Positions 45,714-54,166 of a stretch of 64,000 bases of DNA are shown one piece after another. Each line of letters begins with the position of its first letter. Position 1 is the stretch's first letter. This stretch comes from Phormidium tenue FACHB-1050. GTDB taxonomy: Bacteria > Cyanobacteriota > Cyanobacteriia > Pseudanabaenales > Pseudanabaenaceae. The stretch lies in NCBI RefSeq assembly GCF_014696925.1, contig NZ_JACJQY010000016.1, forward strand, positions 1 to 64,000, written 5' to 3'. The notes below the pieces were generated by a model. The model had not been told where the DNA came from and searched no databases. It was given only the letters and a program-made list of their open reading frames with translations. The position numbers and the translations under genes were made by a program.

Positions 45714-45872
45714 CTTATAGATTTTTCGCATAACATGAGTAATTAAATCTAAAGGTGCTGCGGTGCTGCACCTTTAGATTTAACTTCTAAAACTTTTCTA
45801 TAATCCCTTGCGAACCACCGAGAAAATCTGCCAAGATGTAGTAAATGTCGTTTGCTTTAAGGGAAGATTTGC

Positions 45873-48542
45873 GTGACTGTTGCTGTTTCTGTTTCTTCGC
45901 CTAATGTCCAGATTCCGACCGATTCGGGAATTTATATTACGATCCACGGTCACTTTTATCAGCCTCCGCGTGAAAATCCTTACCTGAATGCGATCGAGCG
46001 GCAAGAAAGCGCAGCTCCTTTCCATGACTGGAATGCGCGGATTCATCATGAATGTTATCGACCCAATGCCTTCTCACGGATCGAGCGTTATGATGGCAAG
46101 ATCGTGAAGATTGTCAATAACTATGAGTACATGAGTTTCAACATGGGACCAACATTGCTCTCATGGATGGAATTTCACGATCGCGATACCTATCAAGCCA
46201 TTTTAGATGCCGATAAACGCAGTGCCGATCGCCTTAATGGTCATGGTAATGCGATCGCCCAAGTCTATAACCACATCATCATGCCCTTGGCAAATTGGCG
46301 TGACAAATTGACGCAGATTCGGTGGGGCAAGGAAGATTTCAAGGCAAGGTTCGGGCGCGAAACTGAAGGGATGTGGCTTGCCGAGACAGCCGTTGACTAT
46401 GAAACCCTAGAAGCTCTGGTTTTAGAAGGGATCAAGTTTATTATTCTTGCGCCATCACAGGCTCAGCGTTGTCGTCCCATGCCCACAAAAGACAATCCCA
46501 ATCCTGCATGGGAAGAGGTGGGTGGAGCGCAAATTGATCCCAACCGTCCCTATCGTTGCTATTTACGTCGCCATAATTCCAGTAGCAGTAATGTGTCGGA
46601 ACTGGGGCAGTTCCATTTACCTGCGGATACGGATGCTTATATCGATGTATTTTTCTATGATGGTCCCATTTCTCGCGATATGGGATTTGGGGATCTTCTA
46701 GGAAGTTCTCATAATTTTGCTAAGCGTCTCAGTCAAGCAGTGCGTGGGGATCACCGTCCGCATCAGCTTGTTTCTGTGGCAACCGATGGGGAAACCTTTG
46801 GACATCATAAACACTTTACAGAAAAAACTCTTTCCTATGCCTTCGTCGAAGAATTTCCCAGACGAGGTTGGAATGTTACTAATTACGCGCATTATTTAAG
46901 TCTATTTCCGCCACAGTGGGAAGCAGAACTAAAATCCGTAACTGCTTGGAGTTGCGCCCACGGTGTCGATCGCTGGCAAGGCGGTTGTGCCTGTGGCGGT
47001 GAAGGCACTAACTATCAACTACTATGGCGGCGACCACTCAGGGATAGTCTCAACTGGTTGCGTGATCGCATGGCAGCCGTATATGTGGATATCGGGCGCA
47101 AATATTTTAATGATCCTTGGGAAGCCCGCGATCGCTATATTGATGTGCTGAAATATTCATTACGCGATGGACTGGAAGAACATTCACCCGTTTTAGAGAA
47201 GTTTTTTGAAGAACAATGTGGCAATAAGGTATCGACATCTGCCCAGAAGATAGACGCTTTGCGACTGTTAGAAATGCAACGCCATGCCTTACTCATGTTT
47301 ACCAGTTGCGGTTGGTTCTTTGAAGAATTATCACGTCCTGAAACTGTGCAGATTTTACGCTATGCCGCTAGGGCGATCGAACTAGCCGCAGATGTTGCAG
47401 GGGTCTTGCTTGAGGATGAATTTATTCATCGCATGGCAAAAGCCCCCAGTAATCTGCCTGAATTTAAAGATGGCGAAGGTGTATTTCGGCATCAAGTGGC
47501 GACTAATCGAATTACCCTCGCTCAAGTGGCGGCTCAATATGCCCTGAGTTCAACTTTTGGCAATTATGCGCGATCGCAACAAATTTATTGCTACCAGATC
47601 CAACAGCAGGATTATCAACTGCAACGAATTGGCTCCATGTCCTTAGCGATCGGGCAAATTCAACTAGTTTCAGGAATTACCCAAGAATCTGTAAATTATA
47701 TTTTTGCAGTGCTGCACCTCGGTGGTGATGACTTCCATTGCTGTATCCAACCCTTTACAGGAAGGCGCGAATATGAGGAGATCAAGGCAACCTTGTTTAA
47801 GGTTCTCAAACAAGCGAATACGGCAGCGGTAATTCTGGCGATGGCTAGTAACTTTAGTGGTGAGCAGTTTAATTTGCATCATCTCTTTGCCGAGGAACGT
47901 CATCGGATTTTGCGTATGCTTGCTGACGAGACGTTAACTAGACTCGATCAACTATACGAGCAAGTTTATCGCGATAATTATGGAATTCTGATCTCCTTCC
48001 GTCGAGATGATTTGCCAGTGCCGCGTGAACTGCAAGTTGCTGCGGATATTGTCTTAAATAACCGTCTCACAGAGGAACTCAAGCGCTTAGAAACAGGTGC
48101 ATCACTTCCGAACGTTGGATTAGATGCAGTGGCGATCGAGGCAATCAATCTAGGTTGTAAGTTTACCCATGAGGAAGATGCCAAAATTCTTGAAAATTAT
48201 ATTTTGAGACAAATCCAGCAACTTTCTCAACTTCAGGAAATTGACGAAAAGTCGCTCTTTAACTATCTCAATCAGATTGAGCAGTCTTTAGCGATTAGCG
48301 ATCGCCTAAATCTCAAGCTAAATCTCAATCTCTCTCAAGAGGCCTTTCTCAACTATCTATCATCATGGATTGCCCCTAAATGTGTACTTGCGAGACAGAT
48401 TCTCGATTTGGAATCTGTCCAGAAGCAACCAATTCACATTGAGGTAAATCTTTGTGAAAGCATTTCTAATTTGGAGCTACATCAATTAATTGATACTGCC
48501 AGCAAGTTAGGAATTGCCACTGAAGCTTGGCTTCATGACTAA
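45873..48542 (+). CDS. GH57/DUF3536-family glycoside hydrolase-like protein
   Basis: This 889-residue protein starts at GTG 45873 (AAGGGAAG upstream). The N-terminal GH57 β/α barrel shows IYITIHGHFYQPPRENPYL, FNMGPTLLSWM, ETEGMWLAETAVDYETL, DGETFGHHKHFTEKTL and WSCAHGVDRWQGGCACGG. The C-terminal half is the DUF3536 region (QRHALLMFTSCGWFFEE). GH57 enzymes act on α-1,4 or α-1,6 glucans; this subgroup's substrate is not firmly known, though a role in glycogen or starch-like polymer metabolism is the usual guess. Cytoplasmic, no signal peptide. The Asp in TDGETFGHH and the Glu in WLAET are the likely catalytic acids by position. Confidence 0.92.
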   Translation: MTVAVSVSSPNVQIPTDSGIYITIHGHFYQPPRENPYLNAIERQESAAPFHDWNARIHHECYRPNAFSRIERYDGKIVKIVNNYEYMSFNMGPTLLSWMEFHDRDTYQAILDADKRSADRLNGHGNAIAQVYNHIIMPLANWRDKLTQIRWGKEDFKARFGRETEGMWLAETAVDYETLEALVLEGIKFIILAPSQAQRCRPMPTKDNPNPAWEEVGGAQIDPNRPYRCYLRRHNSSSSNVSELGQFHLPADTDAYIDVFFYDGPISRDMGFGDLLGSSHNFAKRLSQAVRGDHRPHQLVSVATDGETFGHHKHFTEKTLSYAFVEEFPRRGWNVTNYAHYLSLFPPQWEAELKSVTAWSCAHGVDRWQGGCACGGEGTNYQLLWRRPLRDSLNWLRDRMAAVYVDIGRKYFNDPWEARDRYIDVLKYSLRDGLEEHSPVLEKFFEEQCGNKVSTSAQKIDALRLLEMQRHALLMFTSCGWFFEELSRPETVQILRYAARAIELAADVAGVLLEDEFIHRMAKAPSNLPEFKDGEGVFRHQVATNRITLAQVAAQYALSSTFGNYARSQQIYCYQIQQQDYQLQRIGSMSLAIGQIQLVSGITQESVNYIFAVLHLGGDDFHCCIQPFTGRREYEEIKATLFKVLKQANTAAVILAMASNFSGEQFNLHHLFAEERHRILRMLADETLTRLDQLYEQVYRDNYGILISFRRDDLPVPRELQVAADIVLNNRLTEELKRLETGASLPNVGLDAVAIEAINLGCKFTHEEDAKILENYILRQIQQLSQLQEIDEKSLFNYLNQIEQSLAISDRLNLKLNLNLSQEAFLNYLSSWIAPKCVLARQILDLESVQKQPIHIEVNLCESISNLELHQLIDTASKLGIATEAWLHD

Positions 48543-48549
48543 ATCACAA

Positions 48550-48609
48550 CTGTAGGGGCAATTCATGAATTCCTAAACTGTAGGGGCAATTCATGAATTG
48601 CCCCTACAG
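48550..48609 (+). repeat. Tandem/palindromic CTGTAGGGGCAATTCATGAATT repeat
   Basis: CTGTAGGGGCAATTCATG appears twice in direct orientation, then in inverted form (CATGAATTGCCCCTACAG). The second and third parts make a perfect palindrome. It looks like one palindromic unit with a duplicated left half, between the GH57 gene and nadC. Confidence 0.7.
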
Positions 48610-48650
48610 TTTAGAAACCTTTTCTCAATCATTTAACAAATACCTAGATA

Positions 48651-49505
48651 ATGCTCCCTCCTTTTATTGTTTTAGATCCGATTCTTGAAAACTGGTTACG
48701 TGAAGATATTGGACGAGGCGATCGCAGTACCAGTGGGTTATTCCCAAATGGTTATGCTCCCCTTGGCAAAGCAGTATGGATTGCGAAAGCAGATGGAGTA
48801 ACTGCGGGTTTACCAGTTGCCGCCAGAGTATTTCAATTGTTGGATCAATCAGTAAATTTTGTGGCGATCGCGCAGGATGGGAAGCCCGTAAAATCTGGAG
48901 ACTTGATTGCAGAAATTAATGGTAGTCTCGCTACATTGCTCATGGGTGAACGGGTTGCGCTAAATCTAGTCATGCGATTATCGGGAATTGCTAGTGTGAC
49001 TGCGGAATATGTCAAGGCAATTTCTGGTACGAAAGCTCGTCTAGTCGATACTCGTAAAACTATTCCTGGGATGAGATTATTAGAAAAATATGCCACATTT
49101 ATCGGTGGGGCGATCAATCATCGCTATGGCTTAGATGATGCGGTGATGCTCAAGGATAATCACATTGCGGCGGCGGGAGGTATCACCGAAGCAGTGCAAC
49201 GTGTGCGAGAAAACATTCCCTTTACAACATCGATTGAAGTGGAAACTGAGTCAATTAATCAAGTCAAAGAAGCAATGCAGCTAAATTTGGATGTGATTAT
49301 GCTGGACAATATGCCATTGTCGATGATGAGTGAGGCGATCGCTTTAATTCGTCAGCATAGCCCCCAATCTAAAACCGAAGCTTCGGGCAATATTACCCTC
49401 GATACGATCACTCAGGTTGCAGAGCTAGGCGTAGATTATATTTCCACTTCGGCAATGGTGACGCGATCGCATTGGCTCGATATTAGTATGCGAATTAGCT
49501 CCTAA
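48651..49505 (+). CDS. nadC: Nicotinate-nucleotide pyrophosphorylase (quinolinate phosphoribosyltransferase)
   Basis: This 284-residue protein is full length for NadC: LREDIGRGDRST near the N terminus, GERVALNLVMRLSGIAS, the substrate-binding RLVDTRKTIPGMRLLEKYA, HRYGLDDAVMLKDNHI, and the β/α-barrel segments IEVETES, VIMLDNM and VDYISTSAMV. It converts quinolinate and PRPP to nicotinate mononucleotide in de novo NAD synthesis, in the cytoplasm. The downstream hairpin at 49507-49542 begins at its stop codon. The transporter gene behind it is on the same strand. Confidence 0.97.
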   Translation: MLPPFIVLDPILENWLREDIGRGDRSTSGLFPNGYAPLGKAVWIAKADGVTAGLPVAARVFQLLDQSVNFVAIAQDGKPVKSGDLIAEINGSLATLLMGERVALNLVMRLSGIASVTAEYVKAISGTKARLVDTRKTIPGMRLLEKYATFIGGAINHRYGLDDAVMLKDNHIAAAGGITEAVQRVRENIPFTTSIEVETESINQVKEAMQLNLDVIMLDNMPLSMMSEAIALIRQHSPQSKTEASGNITLDTITQVAELGVDYISTSAMVTRSHWLDISMRISS

Positions 49506-49506
49506 A

Positions 49507-49542
49507 TAATAAAGTGCGGCGCTTCGTGCCGCACTTTATTAC
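49507..49542 (+). terminator. GC-core hairpin after nadC
   Basis: AATAATAAAGTGCGGCGC pairs with GCCGCACTTTATTA, starting three bases past the stop of nadC. It separates nadC from the BASS transporter; codons inside it create a false N-terminal extension of the latter. Confidence 0.7.
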
Positions 49543-49573
49543 CCTAAACACAATACCCATTTCACAACAAAAG

Positions 49574-50446
49574 ATGCAAGAAAGTATTTTTACAACTTTA
49601 ATCTTACCCATTGCTTTAGCCTTAATCATGCTGGGGATGGGGCTATCGCTAAAGTTTGAGGATTTCCAACGGATCACCAAATATCCTAAGGCTGTGGCAG
49701 TGGGATTATTTAGTCAAATCATTCTGTTACCAATCATCGGCTTTGTAATTACCAAAATTGTGCCAATGCCACCAGCGATCGCAGTGGGACTGATGATCAT
49801 TGCTATTTCTCCTGGTGGTGTGTCATCAAACATGATTACTTACCTCGCATGTGGAGATGTCGCACTGTCGGTGACACTGACGGTATTCAGTAGCATTATC
49901 ACCATATTTACGATTCCGATACTTGCAAATCTGGCTCTAAATCATTTTCTCGGACAGAGTGCTGCGATCGCCTTGCCAATTGGAACGACAATGGGACAGA
50001 TCTTTTTAATTACAATTATTCCCACTGCGATAGGAATGTATATACAGTATAAGTTTCCTGAGCTTGCCCGTAGTTTAGAAAAGGTTACTAGTCGCCTAGC
50101 GATCGGCTTTCTTGCTTTAATTATTCTGATTCTAGTTATTCGTGAGTGGAGTCGCTTACCTGAGTTTATTTTGCAAGCTGGAGCAGGGGTGGTTTTGCTG
50201 AATATATTCTCAATGACAGCAGGTTTTGTGATCAGTAAATTGCTAAAGCTTAGTCCACCGCAGCAAATTTGTGTAGCGATCGAAGTTGGTATTCAAAATG
50301 GAACTTTAGCGATCGCGATTACAGCAGGAATGTTGGGCAATCAAGATATGGCAATTCCTGCGGCTATTTATAGTCTGTTTATGTATATGACTGGATTTGG
50401 GGCAATTCTCTATGGCAAGAGCTTATCGAAAACTGCCTCAGTTTGA
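49574..50446 (+). CDS. Bile-acid:sodium symporter (BASS)-family transporter
   Basis: The ATG at 49574 is chosen because the in-frame GTG at 49514 lies inside a palindromic repeat. The product is 290 residues with about nine to ten membrane helices: LPIALALIMLGMGLSLKFEDF, IAISPGGVSSNMITYLACGDVALSVTL and VEIGIQNGTLAIAITAGM-type helices. The broken helices with GGVSSN and the second E-x-G-x-QN repeat are the sodium and substrate site of the family. BASS proteins import organic anions with sodium; substrates in bacteria include pyruvate and pantoate-type acids. The substrate here is open. Confidence 0.9.
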   Translation: MQESIFTTLILPIALALIMLGMGLSLKFEDFQRITKYPKAVAVGLFSQIILLPIIGFVITKIVPMPPAIAVGLMIIAISPGGVSSNMITYLACGDVALSVTLTVFSSIITIFTIPILANLALNHFLGQSAAIALPIGTTMGQIFLITIIPTAIGMYIQYKFPELARSLEKVTSRLAIGFLALIILILVIREWSRLPEFILQAGAGVVLLNIFSMTAGFVISKLLKLSPPQQICVAIEVGIQNGTLAIAITAGMLGNQDMAIPAAIYSLFMYMTGFGAILYGKSLSKTASV

Positions 50447-50510
50447 TAATAATTATTTTGCCATCGTGGTAATTAATTCAGTTACTACAATGAGTTGAGG
50501 AACTAAGATT

Positions 50511-52112
50511 ATGGAATATGCGATTGATTTTGGAACGAGTAATACTGTTGTTGCGAGAATTAATGAGAATGGAGAGATTGAAACTGTCAAGTTAGATGCT
50601 TATAGTAGTTTTATTGCTGACAATCCACCATTAATTCCTAGTTTTGTATATGTACAGGATGCTATCAAAGAGCAGGTACTAATTGGGCAGGAAGTGAGCG
50701 ATCGCGGTTTAGACAACAAAAGCATCAAAGGTGAGCCGCGATTTTTTAAAGCTTTTAAACGAGCGATTGGTTCTAACGTGTCGATGTTTGTGCCAGAAAT
50801 TGATGGGCGCGAAATAGAATTTGAACTAGTGGGAGAATGGTTCTTAAAGAGAATTATTGCTTGCTTGCCTGATGCTGACTCACTGATTTTTACCGTTCCT
50901 GTCGATAGCTTTGAGTCCTATCGAAACTGGTTAGGCAAAGTTTGCGAGAAGTTAACCGTTGATCAAGTCCGCATCCTTGATGAACCAACGGCGGCAGCTT
51001 TGGGTTATGGGCTTAATGGTGGTGGTGAAACTCTGTTAGTGGTGGATTTTGGTGGTGGAACTTTAGATTTATCCTTAGTGAAATTATCATCAGGACAATC
51101 TCAATCTGCGGTCAATCAACCTAAATCACCTCTAGGCTTTTTACTGAAATGGGGCGATCGCACGATCAAAAATACATCTACATCCAATAATCAAAGTTCA
51201 CAAACAGCAAAGGTTTTCGCGAAAACAGGTCAAAATCTCGGCGGGATTGATATCGATAACTGGATTGTTGATTATTTCCATAAAGAGCTAGGATTACCCA
51301 AAAACTCTATCGTAACGCGCTTGGCTGAACGCATTAAAATCTCTCTTTCGAGCAGCGAATCAGTAACGGAAGTTTATTTTAATGATCAAACCTTTGAATC
51401 TTATGAATTGACTTTGACGCGATCGCAGTTAAATCAAATCCTTGAACAACAGAAATTTTTTGCTAATCTCGATCAAGCTCTTGATCGTATTCGTCAACAA
51501 GCAACACGCCAAAATATTGACCTAGACAAGGTTGATGCAGTTCTTCTTGTCGGTGGCACATCCCAAATTCCTGCGGTGAAAGAATGGGCATTAAAACATT
51601 TCCCATCGGAAAAAGTAAAAGCCAATAAACCCTTTGAGGCGATCGCTCATGGAGCAGTTTCCCAAGGCTGGGAATTGCAGGACTTTCTCTATCACAGCTA
51701 TGGTGTGCGCTATTGGGATAAAAGATACAAAAAACATAACTGGCATACCATTGTTAAATCTGGTGCAATCTATCCCCTAGAAAAGCCAGTAGAACTTACA
51801 CTCGGCGCGTCTATTGCCGATCAGCCTAGCATTGAGCTAGTCATTGGTGAGTTAGGTGAAACCAATGTGGAAGTATATTTTGAAGATGAGAGGCTGGTAA
51901 CCCGTGTTTTAGATGGCAAACAAGTTGCTGTGCAGATCCTTAATGAAAATAGCAAAGCGATCGCTCAACTCGATCCGCTTGGTCAAACGGGTAGCGATCG
52001 CATTAAAGTCCTCTTTCAAGTAGATCAAAAGCGAACATTGCGAATTACAGTGCAAGACTTGTTAACGAAGCAGAACCTATTAGACGATGTAGCTGTAGTA
52101 CAACTCGTATGA
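50511..52112 (+). CDS. Hsp70-family (DnaK-like) protein
   Basis: This 533-residue protein has the actin-like ATPase of Hsp70: IDFGTSNTVVARI (phosphate 1), DEPTAAALGYGL (connect 1), VVDFGGGTLDLSLV (phosphate 2) and VLLVGGTSQIPAVKEW (adenosine). A Ser/Asn-rich insertion (about residues 195-240) precedes NLGGIDIDNWIVDYF. A short C-terminal β-domain (about 400-533) replaces the full DnaK substrate domain and lid, so it is shorter than DnaK (about 640) and not the housekeeping chaperone. It probably serves a dedicated client set. A GAGG site lies upstream of the ATG; a hairpin starts four bases after the stop. Confidence 0.9.
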   Translation: MEYAIDFGTSNTVVARINENGEIETVKLDAYSSFIADNPPLIPSFVYVQDAIKEQVLIGQEVSDRGLDNKSIKGEPRFFKAFKRAIGSNVSMFVPEIDGREIEFELVGEWFLKRIIACLPDADSLIFTVPVDSFESYRNWLGKVCEKLTVDQVRILDEPTAAALGYGLNGGGETLLVVDFGGGTLDLSLVKLSSGQSQSAVNQPKSPLGFLLKWGDRTIKNTSTSNNQSSQTAKVFAKTGQNLGGIDIDNWIVDYFHKELGLPKNSIVTRLAERIKISLSSSESVTEVYFNDQTFESYELTLTRSQLNQILEQQKFFANLDQALDRIRQQATRQNIDLDKVDAVLLVGGTSQIPAVKEWALKHFPSEKVKANKPFEAIAHGAVSQGWELQDFLYHSYGVRYWDKRYKKHNWHTIVKSGAIYPLEKPVELTLGASIADQPSIELVIGELGETNVEVYFEDERLVTRVLDGKQVAVQILNENSKAIAQLDPLGQTGSDRIKVLFQVDQKRTLRITVQDLLTKQNLLDDVAVVQLV

Positions 52113-52116
52113 TCCT

Positions 52117-52149
52117 GTATATTGCGGGTGCGTCGCGCCCGCAATATAC
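52117..52149 (+). terminator. Perfect hairpin between convergent genes
   Basis: GTATATTGCGGGTGC and its complement GCGCCCGCAATATAC surround CGTC. It lies between the Hsp70-like gene and the convergent MEKHLA gene and could end both transcripts. Confidence 0.72.
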
Positions 52150-52169
52150 GACTATTTTGTATTTTGGTA

Positions 52170-52655
52170 TTAGGCGATCGCTTCCCAGTTAGAAAAAGTT
52201 GCTGCTTGTCCCCACAATTTGTCGTTTTTGTCCACTACGTTCCAGATAATTGCTTGATTGATATAAAAGCGATCGCCTGTACTTGCAATCCGAATCCCGC
52301 GATAATCACTGATATATCCTTGAGATTTTGCCTGCGCTAATAGTTGTTCTCTTTCGCTACGTTCCATTGGCTCAGCCGTATATCTTGATGGCGTTGAAGT
52401 GAAAGTCTGCCAATCCATTTTCCATAGTTCTAATGCTTTTTGATTGCCGTAGTTGAGAATTGGATCGGCTTGAGTGCCATGGGAAACAACTACAAAATTT
52501 GCATTAAATAATAAATTAGCAATTTCTTCTGGTGTTTGGCGATCGGTCACTGGCATTAAAGGTTTGCCAGTCCAATAGTGAAAGCTATACAGCAATAGTT
52601 GAATATGTTGTAATAGTTCTTTTTGTAACCAAGGTTGAGATTTATCTATATTCAT
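52170..52655 (-). CDS. MEKHLA-domain (PAS-like) protein
   Basis: This 161-residue protein matches the stand-alone MEKHLA proteins: LLLYSFHYWTGKPLM, SHGTQADPILNYGNQKALELW, the PSRYTAEPMERSEREQLL segment and IRIASTGDRFYI. MEKHLA is a PAS-related sensor fold, first named from plant HD-ZIP proteins, and its ligand in bacteria is unknown. There is no membrane segment or DNA-binding domain. It is convergent with the Hsp70-like gene. A GC-core hairpin at 52700-52740 lies behind its start. Confidence 0.85.
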   Translation of the reverse strand: MNIDKSQPWLQKELLQHIQLLLYSFHYWTGKPLMPVTDRQTPEEIANLLFNANFVVVSHGTQADPILNYGNQKALELWKMDWQTFTSTPSRYTAEPMERSEREQLLAQAKSQGYISDYRGIRIASTGDRFYINQAIIWNVVDKNDKLWGQAATFSNWEAIA

Positions 52656-52699
52656 AGGTATTTTTAAATTGGATGAATCAAATACTGCCTTCCAACCGA

Positions 52700-52740
52700 A
52701 GAATCAATGGTGCGGTGCTTCGCGCCGCACCATTGATTCT
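52700..52740 (+). repeat. GC-core hairpin
   Basis: AGAATCAATGGTGCGG...CCGCACCATTGATTCT is a near-perfect palindrome with the usual CTTCGCG centre, between two minus-strand genes. It may terminate the fusion gene at 52810-54015. Confidence 0.65.
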
Positions 52741-52809
52741 TTTTAATGTTAGGACTTACGCTGTAGCCCTTTGAGACGGGATAAATAGAGTCAGCGCTTT
52801 GCGCCGAAT

Positions 52810-54015
52810 CTATTCTTTTGGGTTTTGAATCGCAGAACCATTCGTGGTAATGCGATCGTCAAAGACAAAACATTCGCCTTCCCAAAGACTTTCTTCGGGA
52901 GGAATTTCTGCTAGATATTTGAGAATGCCACCCTTGAGATGGTAGACCTCATCAAAGCCTTGAGCCAACATATAGGCACTAGCCTTTTCGCAACGGATAC
53001 CACCTGTGCAGAACATGGCGATTTTTTGCTGCTTGCGATCGCTCAAATTCTCCTCGACATACTTAGGAAACTCATGGAAGAAATCTAAATTGGGATCAAT
53101 TGCTCCTTTAAAAGTACCAAACTCCACCTCATAAATATTGCGCGTATCAATAACCAATACATCAGGATCGCTAATTAATTGGTTCCAATCTTGAGGATTT
53201 ACATAGGTTCCCACTTCTTTGCTAGGATCAATATCAGAAACTCCAAACTTTACAAGTTCTTTTTTAAGTCTTACCCTGAGCTTGTTATAGGGCATGACAT
53301 CACAATAGCTTTCTTTATGCTCTAGCCCTTGCAAACGTGAGTCAGATCGTAAGTAGCTTAAGAGCGCATCGATTCCCTCTCGACTACCCGCAATCGTGGA
53401 GTTAATTCCTTCCTGTGCTAATAAAATCACCCCTTTTAGTTCATGACTATTACAAAAATCTGTAATCACAGGACGCATGGATACATAATCAGCAAGATCA
53501 GCAAAATGATAAAACGTAGCGACAACAAAAGGTTCGGGCTTCTCTAAATACTTAGCAAGCGACTTTTCCATAACAAAATTGGTCAGCTTTTCACCACGAC
53601 AAGTTACCTGCTGTTCTGTAACTACAGAAAATCCCCGACTTTTAAAAAAGGCTCTCGCCGTAATACTTACTTCTACAAATAAACGTTCTATTTTTAATTC
53701 TAGAGCTTTTGCCTCGATCGCTTGATATAACCGCGTTCCTACACCGCAGCGCTGATAGTCCTTATGGCAAAAGAAACAATCAATATGACCATTAGTTTCG
53801 AGTTGAGCAAAACCAATGATTTCGCCTTCTTCTTCCGCAACATAGGTAAAGTTGCTAGTGCAGTCTTCTGTCCAATTGGTGAAATATAAATCATCTGGAG
53901 CCCAAGCCTGTACCTGTGCAGGCGAATAGTCGCGAATATTTACCTCGCGGATAGTGTCATGAAACAACTTGGCGATCTGGTCGCTGTCTTGTTTTTGAAA
54001 TAATCGAATTAGCAT
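52810..54015 (-). CDS. Fusion of a GNAT acetyltransferase to a TrhO-type rhodanese tRNA hydroxylase
   Basis: This 401-residue single frame joins two families. Residues 1-150 are a GNAT acetyltransferase (IREVNIRDYSPAQVQAWAP, HKDYQRCGVGTRLYQAIEAKAL as the acetyl-CoA loop). Residues 160-395 are the TrhO/YceA family (FVVATFYHFADLADY, LKGVILLAQEGINSTIAG, a rhodanese domain with catalytic Cys in FCTGGIRCEKA near residue 335). TrhO makes 5-hydroxyuridine at the wobble position of tRNA using oxygen. No stop or second ribosome site was seen at the joint (KSLAKYLEKPEPFVV). The acetyl acceptor is unknown; a tRNA or ribosomal target would fit but is only a guess. mnmE, another wobble-uridine enzyme, lies next on the same strand. 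Confidence 0.88.
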   Translation of the reverse strand: MLIRLFQKQDSDQIAKLFHDTIREVNIRDYSPAQVQAWAPDDLYFTNWTEDCTSNFTYVAEEEGEIIGFAQLETNGHIDCFFCHKDYQRCGVGTRLYQAIEAKALELKIERLFVEVSITARAFFKSRGFSVVTEQQVTCRGEKLTNFVMEKSLAKYLEKPEPFVVATFYHFADLADYVSMRPVITDFCNSHELKGVILLAQEGINSTIAGSREGIDALLSYLRSDSRLQGLEHKESYCDVMPYNKLRVRLKKELVKFGVSDIDPSKEVGTYVNPQDWNQLISDPDVLVIDTRNIYEVEFGTFKGAIDPNLDFFHEFPKYVEENLSDRKQQKIAMFCTGGIRCEKASAYMLAQGFDEVYHLKGGILKYLAEIPPEESLWEGECFVFDDRITTNGSAIQNPKE

Positions 54016-54033
54016 AGTTTTAACATTTATAGA

Positions 54034-54134
54034 ATGGGTAGCGTTTCGCGCTACCCATCTCTACTCTAGATCAAACGAACCATAAGAAATTTTTTGAAAA
54101 TGTTGCTTTGCAATATTTTCAAAAAATTTCTTGG
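54034..54134 (+). repeat. Two palindromes upstream of the fusion gene
   Basis: At 54034-54060 is a perfect ATGGGTAGCG-TTT-CGCTACCCAT hairpin. At 54079-54134 is a CCATAAGAAATTTTTTGAAAA palindrome of the AGAGATTTTTTGAAAG family, followed by GAGCGCAAAGCGCTGTAG. They lie between mnmE and the fusion gene, both on the minus strand. Confidence 0.68.
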
Positions 54135-54166
54135 TTTGGTTTTGAGCGCAAAGCGCTGTAGGTTGT

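Noticed and set aside
49514-49573. In-frame extension of the BASS transporter from a GTG
   Set aside because: It lies in a gene-end hairpin repeat; the first membrane helix follows the ATG at 49574.
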